A stretch of DNA of 64,000 nucleotides from Xanthomonas pisi DSM 18956 (GTDB lineage Bacteria; Pseudomonadota; Gammaproteobacteria; Xanthomonadales; Xanthomonadaceae). The stretch's first letter is position 1. Each line of letters starts with the position of its first letter. Where the stretch lies: contig NZ_JPLE01000034.1 of NCBI RefSeq assembly GCF_001010415.1, forward strand, positions 1 to 64,000, written 5' to 3'. The translations under genes were made by a program, and so were the position numbers. The notes under the pieces were generated by a model. That model did not search any database. It was given only the letters and a program-made list of their open reading frames with translations, and had not been told where the DNA came from. Shown piece by piece: positions 57,224-64,000 of this stretch.

Positions 57224-57973
57224 ATGCCGCGCGCCCTGCCCCACCTGCTGTCACCCGACCCTGCCAGTCCGTTTCCACCGGTCGAACAGGCCTTGCGCGA
57301 GCCCGACGGCCTGCTCGCCATCGGCGGTGACCTGCAGCCGCAGCGGCTGCTCACCGCGTATGCGCACGGCATCTTCCCCTGGTTCTCGGACGGGCAACCG
57401 CTCCTGTGGTGGAGCCCGGACCCGCGCATGGTCTTTCGCACCGATGGCGTGCGCCTGTCGTCGCGCTTCAGGCGACAGTTGCGCAGTTGCAGCTGGACCC
57501 TGCGTGCAGATACCGCATTCACGCAGGTCATTGCCGCTTGCGCGTCCAGTCCGCGCCCCGGGCAGGACGGCACCTGGATCACCGCGCAGATGCAGGCTGC
57601 GTATGTCGATCTGCACCATCGCGGCCACGCGCACTCGCTGGAAGTGTTCGATGGCGCGCGCCTGGTCGGCGGCATCTACGGCGTGGCGGTCGGCCGGATG
57701 TTCTTCGGGGAAAGCATGTTCAGCGCAGTCAGCGGCGGCTCGAAAGTCGCACTCGCCGCCCTGGCCGCCGACCTGCATGCGCGCGGTTGGCCGCTGATCG
57801 ATGCGCAGGTGGAAAACCCGCACCTGCTCAGCCTGGGTGCGCAACACATGCCACGCCCGGAGTTTCTGCAGCACGTGCGACGCCAGGTTGCGCTGGTGGA
57901 ACCGGCCGGCAGCTGGTCCGAACGCTACGGCGAACAGCCCGCGACGGCGTTGGGTGAAGCCCGCTTAACATAA
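57224..57973 (+). CDS. aat: Leucyl/phenylalanyl-tRNA-protein transferase
   Basis: Aat adds Leu or Phe to proteins with N-terminal Lys or Arg, marking them for ClpS-ClpAP degradation. The 249-residue protein has the family marks GLLAIGGDLQPQRLLTAY, GIFPWFSDGQPLLWWSPDPR, LVGGIYGVAVGRMFFGESMF and the closing DAQVENPHLLSLGA. Its length is standard. ClpS and ClpA are encoded 1.5-4 kb away on the opposite strand, so all parts of the N-end-rule pathway lie together. Confidence 0.96.
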   Translation: MPRALPHLLSPDPASPFPPVEQALREPDGLLAIGGDLQPQRLLTAYAHGIFPWFSDGQPLLWWSPDPRMVFRTDGVRLSSRFRRQLRSCSWTLRADTAFTQVIAACASSPRPGQDGTWITAQMQAAYVDLHHRGHAHSLEVFDGARLVGGIYGVAVGRMFFGESMFSAVSGGSKVALAALAADLHARGWPLIDAQVENPHLLSLGAQHMPRPEFLQHVRRQVALVEPAGSWSERYGEQPATALGEARLT

Positions 57974-58053
57974 AATTTGCACCACGGGGAGATGGGGCGT
58001 AAAATGCCGTCCCTTACGGCCCTTCCGGGCCAGCTTTGATTGCACAGGATTAC

Positions 58054-58272
58054 ATGTCGAAAGACGACTCCATTGAATTCGAAGGCAGCGTCAGCGAGAC
58101 GCTTCCCAACACCACGTTCCGGGTCAAGCTGGAAAACGGGCATGAAATCATCGCCCATATCTCCGGCCGTATGCGCAAGAACTACATCCGCATCCTGACC
58201 GGCGACCGGGTCAAAGTTGAGATGACTCCCTACGACCTGACCAAGGGTCGTATTACCTACCGCATGAAGTAA
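58054..58272 (+). CDS. infA: Translation initiation factor IF-1
   Basis: This is the 72-residue S1/OB-fold initiation factor. It starts [20 protein letters not shown] and carries the hallmark [16 protein letters not shown] and [18 protein letters not shown] segments. The ATG at 58054 has AGGA upstream and gives the exact family length; an earlier in-frame start would add six non-conserved residues. A strong terminator follows. Confidence 0.97.
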
Positions 58273-58295
58273 GCGGTTCTGGTGTGAGACGCGAG

Positions 58296-58315
58296 GCGGC
58301 CATTGGCCGCTTTTT
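58296..58315 (+). terminator. Intrinsic terminator of infA
   Basis: GCGGCC-ATT-GGCCGC followed by five T residues, 24 bases after the infA stop. Confidence 0.88.
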
Positions 58316-58619
58316 GTCGTGCCTGCAATTTGGTGAGGGGCTCGTATCCCAGCTAGGCGTGGGCAAACGCGTTGTTTGGTCTCCGGGCAGAGGGAATCGG
58401 TGGGCTGCTGACAGACGTCCGATCGCGCCGACCTGACTCACGCGCTCGGGTACAACCCTCCAAACGCTCGACTTGAGCAGATCGGGCAGCGCCTTGCTTG
58501 TCTCGCGCCCTGGCCATCTTGCGTCGCCACCTCTGATAGCAGAGTCGGGATGTTGCACTGAGCGCGTTCGGGCACAGGCGGTCACTCGCTATTCGCACAA
58601 CATCGGACCGCCCAGACAT

Positions 58620-58649
58620 AAAAAAAGCCGCTCATCGGAGCGGCTTTTT
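58620..58649. terminator. Bidirectional terminator at the end of clpA
   Basis: A7-GCCGCTC-ATC-GGAGCGGC-T5: the stem GCCGCTC/GGAGCGGC is flanked by A residues on the left and T residues on the right, so it can stop transcription on both strands. It lies 26 bases beyond the clpA stop. Confidence 0.9.
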
Positions 58650-58674
58650 CATAACCAACAGCCTGTTACAGCGA

Positions 58675-60957
58675 TCAGTCGACCGTTGCCGGCAACAAGC
58701 GCTCCGGTTCCGGATGCGCCTCCACCACCAGCTCGCCGTCCTTGACGTCGATATTGACCCGGCCGCCCTCCACCAGCTTGCCGAACAGCAGCTCGTCGGC
58801 CAGCGGACGCTTGATCTTCTCCTGGATCACGCGCGACATCGGGCGCGCGCCCATCAGCGGGTCGAAGCCGTGCTGGGCCAGCCAATCGCGCGCAGTAGGT
58901 GTCGCCGACAGCGACACGTGCTTTTCCTGCAGCAGCATTTCCAGCTCGATGATGAACTTGTCCACCACGCGCAGGATGTGGTCGAAGCCCAACGGCTGGA
59001 ACTGCACGATCGCGTCCAGACGGTTGCGGAACTCCGGCGTGAACCCGCGGCGGATCGACTCCATCGCATCGGTGGAATGATCCTGCTTGGTAAAACCGAT
59101 CGACCGCCGCGATGCCTGCGTGGCACCGGCATTGGTGGTCATTACCAGGATCACGTTCTTGAAGTTGGCTTCGCGCCCGTTGGTGTCGGTGAGGATGCCG
59201 CGATCCATGACCTGCAACAGGATGTTGAAGATGTCCGGGTGCGCCTTTTCCACCTCGTCCAGCAGCAGCACGCAGTGTGGCGTCTTGACGATCTTCTCGG
59301 TCAGCAGACCACCCTGATCGAAGCCGACGTAGCCCGGAGGCGCACCGATCAGACGGCTGATCGAATGCGCTTCCATGTACTCGGACATGTCGAAACGCAC
59401 CAGCTCGATGCCCAGCTGCAGCGCGAGCTGCTTGGTCACCTCGGTCTTGCCGACACCGGTGGGGCCGGCAAACAGGAAGTTGCCGATCGGCTTTTCCGGA
59501 TTGGCCAGGCCAGAACGTGCCAGCTTGATCGAACCGGCCAGGGTTTCGATGGCCGGGTTCTGGCCGAAGATCACCATCTTGAGGTTGCGCTCCAGATGCT
59601 GCAGCACGTCCTTGTCGGTCGCGCTGACCTGCTTGGCCGGAATGCGCGCCATCTTGGCCACGATCGTTTCGATCTCCTCGATGTCGATCAGCTCCTTGCG
59701 CACGCCATCGGGCAGCAGACGCTGACGCGCGCCGGCCTCGTCCATCACATCGATGGCCTTGTCCGGCAACAGACGGTCGCCGATATGCTTGACCGACAGG
59801 TCCACCGCCGCCTGCAACGCGTCGTCTGCGTAAGTCACGCCATGGTGCGCTTCGTACTTGGGCTTGAGGCCCTGCAGGATCTCGAAGGTCTCGCCGACGG
59901 TCGGCTCGACGATGTCGATCTTCTGGAAGCGACGCGCCAATGCACGGTCTTTTTCGAAGATGCCGCGGTATTCCTGGAACGTGGTCGAGCCAATGCAGCG
60001 CAGCTCGCCGGACGCAAGTGCCGGCTTGATCAGGTTGGAGGCGTCCATGGTGCCGCCCGAGGCCGAGCCGGCGCCGATGATGGTGTGGATCTCATCGATG
60101 AACAGCACCGCATTGGGCACCTTCTTCAACGCGGTCAGCACGCCCTTGAGGCGCTTTTCGAAGTCGCCGCGGTACTTGGTGCCGGCGACCAGCGCGCCCA
60201 GGTCCAGGGAGAAGATCACCGCGTCGGCGAGCACTTCCGGCACGTCGTTGTCGACGATGCGCTTGGCCAGGCCCTCGGCGATCGCGGTCTTGCCCACGCC
60301 AGCCTCGCCCACGTACAGCGGGTTGTTCTTGCGGCGGCGGCACAGGACCTGGATGGTCCGCTCGATCTCGTCGGCGCGGCCGACCAGCGGGTCGATCTTG
60401 CCGTTGCGCGCCTGCTCGTTGAGGTTGGTGGCGTACTCGGCCAGCGCGTCGCCCTTGGCCTCGCCCTCCCCGCCCTCGCTCTTGGGCTCGCTGTCGGACG
60501 CGGACGGCTGCTCGCCGTCCTCGCCCAGCTTGGCGATGCCGTGGGACAGGTAATTGACGATGTCCAGGCGGGTGATGTCCTGCTGATTCAGGAAATACAC
60601 CGCGTGCGAGTCTTTTTCGCCAAAGATCGCGACCAGCACGTTGGCACCGGTGACTTCCTTCTTGCCCGAGGACTGGACGTGGTAGACCGCACGCTGCAGC
60701 ACACGCTGAAAGCCCAGGGTGGGCTGGGTGTCGCGACCATCGTCCTCGGCCAGGCGCGAGACCGAGGCCTCGATCGCCTGTTCCAGATCGTTGTGCAGCC
60801 GTAGCTGGTCCGCCCCGCAGGCCTTGAGCACGGCTTGCGCAGAGGGGTTGTCCAGCAGCGAGAGCAGCAGGTGCTCGACGGTCATGAACTCATGACGCGC
60901 CTCGCGTGCTCGCTTGTAGCACTGGCCGATTGTTTGCTCTAGGTCTTTGCTGAACAT
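58675..60957 (-). CDS. clpA: ATP-dependent Clp protease ATP-binding subunit ClpA
   Basis: ClpA unfolds substrates and feeds them to ClpP. The 760-residue protein has the N-terminal ClpS-binding domain (MFSKDLEQTIGQCYKRARE), AAA-1 (Walker A GEAGVGKTA, YRGDFEKRL, LFIDEIHTIIGAG), and AAA-2 (FAGPTGVGKTEVTKQ, YMEAHSISRLIGAPPGYVG, VLLLDEVEKAHPD). The IGF/IGL loop for ClpP docking appears as RRSIGF near residue 620. Its partner clpS lies 142 bases upstream on the same strand. Confidence 0.96.
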   Translation of the reverse strand: MFSKDLEQTIGQCYKRAREARHEFMTVEHLLLSLLDNPSAQAVLKACGADQLRLHNDLEQAIEASVSRLAEDDGRDTQPTLGFQRVLQRAVYHVQSSGKKEVTGANVLVAIFGEKDSHAVYFLNQQDITRLDIVNYLSHGIAKLGEDGEQPSASDSEPKSEGGEGEAKGDALAEYATNLNEQARNGKIDPLVGRADEIERTIQVLCRRRKNNPLYVGEAGVGKTAIAEGLAKRIVDNDVPEVLADAVIFSLDLGALVAGTKYRGDFEKRLKGVLTALKKVPNAVLFIDEIHTIIGAGSASGGTMDASNLIKPALASGELRCIGSTTFQEYRGIFEKDRALARRFQKIDIVEPTVGETFEILQGLKPKYEAHHGVTYADDALQAAVDLSVKHIGDRLLPDKAIDVMDEAGARQRLLPDGVRKELIDIEEIETIVAKMARIPAKQVSATDKDVLQHLERNLKMVIFGQNPAIETLAGSIKLARSGLANPEKPIGNFLFAGPTGVGKTEVTKQLALQLGIELVRFDMSEYMEAHSISRLIGAPPGYVGFDQGGLLTEKIVKTPHCVLLLDEVEKAHPDIFNILLQVMDRGILTDTNGREANFKNVILVMTTNAGATQASRRSIGFTKQDHSTDAMESIRRGFTPEFRNRLDAIVQFQPLGFDHILRVVDKFIIELEMLLQEKHVSLSATPTARDWLAQHGFDPLMGARPMSRVIQEKIKRPLADELLFGKLVEGGRVNIDVKDGELVVEAHPEPERLLPATVD

Positions 60958-61099
60958 TGGTAACTCCGAACGGCTGTTGCCAACAATATGCGGCTTTTGT
61001 CGGGATTTTCCACAACCCTATCGGATAGGCATGTTCAGACGGCGTTAGCACGTGATCGCAGCCACACTGTTGCGCTGCTGGAACGACCGTCAGGCTCGC

Positions 61100-61420
61100 T
61101 CAGGTCTGTTCCATCGTGCACAGCAGCGGGTGCTGGTTCATGCGCGAAAATTCGTTGACCTGCGCCACCTTGGATTCGGCCACTTCGCGGCTGTAGACCC
61201 CGCAGACCCCGCGCCCGCGGGTATGGACGTGCAGCATCACCTGGGTGGCCCGCTCCAGATCGAGGTTGAAAAACTGCTGCAGCACGGTCACCACGAAGTC
61301 CATCGGGGTGTAGTCGTCGTTCAGCAGCAGCACCTGGTAACGCGGCGGTGGCGCCACTTCAGGCTTGCTGGCTTCGACCGTGAGGCCATGATCGTGTTCG
61401 TGAGAGGTCTTCCGAGGCAT
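61100..61420 (-). CDS. clpS: ATP-dependent Clp protease adaptor ClpS
   Basis: ClpS delivers N-end-rule substrates to ClpAP. The 106-residue protein has a flexible N-terminus and the core [17 protein letters not shown], with the hydrophobic-pocket residues following, and [18 protein letters not shown] near the C-terminus. The start MPRKTSHEH at 61420 gives the standard length; longer in-frame extensions are low-quality. It precedes clpA and works with aat. Confidence 0.95.
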   Translation of the reverse strand: MPRKTSHEHDHGLTVEASKPEVAPPPRYQVLLLNDDYTPMDFVVTVLQQFFNLDLERATQVMLHVHTRGRGVCGVYSREVAESKVAQVNEFSRMNQHPLLCTMEQT

Positions 61421-61671
61421 CCGGCCATTATACGGTTCATCGCCGCACGCATTGGACGATTTGCGCCGCGGCCCGCACAATTTGTCTCCGATATCCCCGG
61501 CTGGCCCTTGATGACCGATACCCCGACCGCGCTGCGACTGGCGCCGTCTTCCGCAGCATCCCGGCATGCCTGCGCGCCGCTGCCCGCACCACGCGGCCGT
61601 GCGGGTCGCCTTGGCACCGATGCGGCGACCGACGCAGTGGCCGGCCTCGCGCCCGCCCAGGAGCACGACCG

Positions 61672-62130
61672 ATGAGCACGTCCGAACAGCGCTGGCACCC
61701 GGATGTCACCGTGGCCACCGTGGTGGTGCGCGACGGCCGCTTCCTGCAGGTCGAAGAGACCATCGCCGGCCGGCTGCTGCTGAACCAGCCCGCCGGCCAC
61801 CTGGAGCCGAACGAAAGCCTGCTGGACGCGGCGGTGCGCGAGACCCTGGAAGAGACCGGCTGGGACGTACGGCTGACCCACTTCATCGGCACCTACCAGT
61901 GGGTGGCGCCAAGCGGGCAGTGCTTCCTGCGCTTCGCGTTCGTCGGCGAGGCGGTGACCCATCACCCGGAACGCAGCCTGGATACCGGGGTGGTGCGTGC
62001 GCTGTGGATGACCCCGGATGCGTTGCGCGAGGCGGCCGATCGGCTGCGCAGTCCATTGGTGTGGGAAGTGGTGGCCGACTTTCTGGCCGGGCAGCGTCAC
62101 CCGCTGGCCTTGGTGCGGCACATCGCATGA
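61672..62130 (+). CDS. nudJ: Nudix hydrolase NudJ
   Basis: This 152-residue phosphatase acts on thiamine and nucleoside diphosphates in its better-known relatives. The complete Nudix box is visible: [23 protein letters not shown], starting near residue 43. The segment [21 protein letters not shown] leads in. Its stop codon overlaps the mnmA start (ATGA), so both are probably in one operon. NudJ next to mnmA is a common gammaproteobacterial arrangement. Confidence 0.93.
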   Translation: MSTSEQRWHPDVTVATVVVRDGRFLQVEETIAGRLLLNQPAGHLEPNESLLDAAVRETLEETGWDVRLTHFIGTYQWVAPSGQCFLRFAFVGEAVTHHPERSLDTGVVRALWMTPDALREAADRLRSPLVWEVVADFLAGQRHPLALVRHIA

Positions 62131-63263
62131 GTACGCCGCGCATCGTGGTAGGCGTCTCGGGTGGCGTGGATTCGTCGGTGGCGGCGTGGAAACTGGCGCA
62201 GCAAGGCGAGCCGATCGCCGGGTTGTTCATGCAGAACTGGGCCGACGACGGCAGCGGCGATTGCCGCGCCGAAGATGACCGGCGCGATGCGGTGGCGGTC
62301 TGCGGGGTGTTGGGTATCCCGTTCCACTTTCGCGATTTTTCCGGCGAGTACTGGAGCGGCGTGTTCGAGCATTTCCTGGCCGAATACGCCGCCGGGCGCA
62401 CACCCAACCCGGACGTGTTGTGCAACCGCGAGGTGAAGTTCAAGCATTTCCTGGATGCCGCCCAGGCGCTGGGGGCCGAGCGCATCGCGACCGGCCATTA
62501 CGCGCAGGTGGCCCATCGCGGCGGACGCTGGCGGCTGTTGCGCGGGGCGGACCGCGGCAAGGACCAGAGCTACTTCCTGCATCAACTGGGGCAGACCCAG
62601 CTGGCTGCGACCTTGTTCCCGATCGGCGACCTGGAGAAGAGCACATTGCGCCGCATCGCCCAGGACGCCGGCCTGCCCACCCACGCCAAGAAGGATTCCA
62701 CCGGCATCTGCTTCATCGGCGAGCGCGACTTTCGCGAGTTCCTGGGGCGCTACCTGCCCGCCCGCAGCGGCGAGATCCGCGACCCGCAGGGGCAACGCAT
62801 CGCCGACCATCCGGGGGTGTTCTATTTCACCCTGGGTCAGCGCGAAGGCCTGAACATCGGTGGCGTGCGGGGCCGGGCGGCAGCGCCCTGGTACGTGGTC
62901 GGCAAGGATGTGGCCAGCAACGTGCTGTACGTGGACCAGGACCGCGACAGCCCTTTGCTGCAATCGCGCTGGCTGCAATCCGAGCAGGCCCACTGGGTGA
63001 CCGGCGCACCGCCTGCGCGCCGCTTCAGCTGCACTGCACAGACCCGCTATCGGCAGCCGGACGAGCCGTGCACGGTGGATGTGCAGGACGACGGCAGCGT
63101 GCAGGTACGCTTCGAGCGACCGCAGCGGGCGGTGACACCCGGGCAGTCGCTGGTGTTGTACGACGGCGAGGAATGCCTGGGCGGTGCGGTCATTGCCGCC
63201 ACCGATGCGCCGCTGGAACGCCAGTTGGCGGGATCTTCTTTTCCTCTTGAGGGTGTGGCTTGA
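62127..63263 (+). CDS. mnmA: tRNA-specific 2-thiouridylase MnmA
   Basis: MnmA puts sulfur on U34 of Glu, Gln and Lys tRNAs. The 378-residue protein has the ATP-binding P-loop [30 protein letters not shown] with a catalytic cysteine, [10 protein letters not shown], and [13 protein letters not shown] with the second catalytic cysteine. The start overlaps the nudJ stop (ATGA) and its stop overlaps the hflD start (TGATG). Confidence 0.97.
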   Translation: MSTPRIVVGVSGGVDSSVAAWKLAQQGEPIAGLFMQNWADDGSGDCRAEDDRRDAVAVCGVLGIPFHFRDFSGEYWSGVFEHFLAEYAAGRTPNPDVLCNREVKFKHFLDAAQALGAERIATGHYAQVAHRGGRWRLLRGADRGKDQSYFLHQLGQTQLAATLFPIGDLEKSTLRRIAQDAGLPTHAKKDSTGICFIGERDFREFLGRYLPARSGEIRDPQGQRIADHPGVFYFTLGQREGLNIGGVRGRAAAPWYVVGKDVASNVLYVDQDRDSPLLQSRWLQSEQAHWVTGAPPARRFSCTAQTRYRQPDEPCTVDVQDDGSVQVRFERPQRAVTPGQSLVLYDGEECLGGAVIAATDAPLERQLAGSSFPLEGVA

Positions 63264-63877
63264 TGAGTTCTTCCATGGATCACCGTGTGCTGGCGCTTGC
63301 CGGCGTTGCACAGGCCTTGCAGCAGGTGCGGCGGATTGCCGAAACCGGGCATTCGGAAGCGGCGACCGTGCGCACCGCCATGGACAGCGTGTTCCGGGTG
63401 GATGCGGCCTCGCCGGAGGCCGTGTACGGCTCTGCTGCGGCGGTGGCGCCCGGTCTGCGCCTGTTGCACAACTATTTCCGCAACCAGGCCCAGGACGATG
63501 TGCTGCCGCGCCTGGCGCTGGCGGTGCTGCAGCTGGAGCGCCGTTTCGTACGCGACACCACGACCGTCTCCACGGTATCCGGCGGCATCGAGTCCGCCGC
63601 CCGCCAGGCACAGAACCTGAACGATAGCGCTCATCCGGATGTGCTCAGTTCGCTGGGCGGGCTATACGCGCAGACCATCAGCCACCTGCGCCCCAAGGTC
63701 ATGGTGCAGGGCAACCCGCATTACCTCGGCCAGGCAGGCGTGGTCGCGGAAATCCGTGCATTGTTGCTGGCAGCGGTGCGCTCGGCGGTGCTGTGGCGGC
63801 AGATGGGGGGCAGCCTGTGGGACTTCCTGTTTGCCAAACGCGCGATGAGCGAAGCGGTGGACCGCGCGCTGCGCTGA
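63263..63877 (+). CDS. hflD: HflD family protein
   Basis: This 204-residue helical protein matches the HflD/YcfC family (DUF489) by the segments [19 protein letters not shown] and [18 protein letters not shown] and by its position after mnmA. In phage-infected E. coli it modulates lysogenisation through CII; its cellular role is unclear. Overlapping stop/start codons (TGATG) join it to mnmA. In relatives purB usually follows, just beyond the end of this window. Confidence 0.93.
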   Translation: MSSSMDHRVLALAGVAQALQQVRRIAETGHSEAATVRTAMDSVFRVDAASPEAVYGSAAAVAPGLRLLHNYFRNQAQDDVLPRLALAVLQLERRFVRDTTTVSTVSGGIESAARQAQNLNDSAHPDVLSSLGGLYAQTISHLRPKVMVQGNPHYLGQAGVVAEIRALLLAAVRSAVLWRQMGGSLWDFLFAKRAMSEAVDRALR

Positions 63878-64000
63878 GCGGCAGACAAGGCGGTTTCAGG
63901 CGCCCGCAACGGGCGCTAGCGCTCGCTGGCCGCAAGTGCATGGGCAGGACGAGATGGCGATCGTCGCTAAAGACCACGGGGGGAGTGCCGATACAGCAAC

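Larger units (their letters stand above)
58273..58674. other. Intergenic region between convergent infA and clpA
   Basis: About 400 bases with a terminator at each end. I looked for a tRNA here, because serine tRNA genes are common near infA, but found no cloverleaf on either strand. No gene is recognised. Confidence 0.5.

Noticed and set aside
58316-58619. Looked for a serine tRNA between infA and clpA
   Set aside because: No acceptor stem, anticodon loop or T-loop found on either strand.
58714-60804. A 696-codon frame opposite clpA
   Set aside because: Antisense shadow of a well-conserved gene.

Overview
The window looks like a chromosomal segment of a Xanthomonas species (Xanthomonadaceae, Gammaproteobacteria). 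This is inferred from the high G+C content, the gene content and order (aat-infA next to clpA-clpS, ndk-rlmN-pilF-rodZ, bamB-der), the giant repeat-built autotransporter and the short intergenic repeats. No rRNA, tRNA, CRISPR array or complete insertion sequence was seen. Nearly all of it is ordinary, densely coded chromosome. The accessory features are the autotransporter, a nitrate-assimilation island with structured intergenic repeats, and one small MITE-like element.

Layout. 54-10253 (-): a 3,399-residue type V autotransporter built from about 24 beta-strand repeats. 10985-14836: an EAL phosphodiesterase with GAF and degenerate GGDEF domains, an M14 metallopeptidase-like protein, and a small KGG-repeat stress protein. 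15456-29826: assimilatory nitrate reduction. A minus-strand operon runs narK-nirB-nirD-nasA-cobA, with start and stop codons that overlap or nearly touch. It is preceded by a near-perfect sigma-54 promoter and a leader with two ANTAR-type hairpins and an intrinsic terminator. Upstream lie an array of six alternating inverted repeat elements and then nasT-nasS, which encode the antiterminator and its nitrate sensor. The precorrin-2 dehydrogenase gene cysG is divergent from nasT. Next come molybdenum-cofactor genes moeA1-mobA with a small DUF gene, and further on a rhodanese-MoeB fusion and a second moeA. Together these supply the siroheme for NirB and the bis-MGD cofactor for NasA.

30556-32312 holds an exonuclease III with a basic tail, a small acidic hypothetical protein and a 131-bp MITE-like element. 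35666-42302 (-) is a housekeeping run read as ndk-rlmN-pilF-rodZ-yfgM-bamB-der, covering ribosome assembly, outer-membrane assembly, type IV pili, cell shape and nucleotide pools. 42487-46919 (+) is a fatty-acid beta-oxidation module: a TetR regulator with a PsrA-type palindrome in its promoter, then a fadB-like gene with reversed domain order, then fadA.

47252-54749 (-) carries ftsK, a DUF3857/transglutaminase protein, lolA, rarA, and crcB controlled by a fluoride riboswitch. 55033-58272 (+) has trxB, a FemAB-like acyltransferase gene, aat and infA. 58675-61420 (-) has clpS-clpA, which together with aat makes up an N-end-rule degradation module. 61672-63877 (+) has nudJ-mnmA-hflD, with start and stop codons overlapping.

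The most distinctive find is the nitrate-operon control region. The sigma-54 promoter, the two hairpins with identical AACGGC loops and the U-tract terminator are all visible. Together with nasS-nasT they predict NtrC/RpoN activation plus nitrate-dependent antitermination. All assignments come from reading the sequence; no database search was run.
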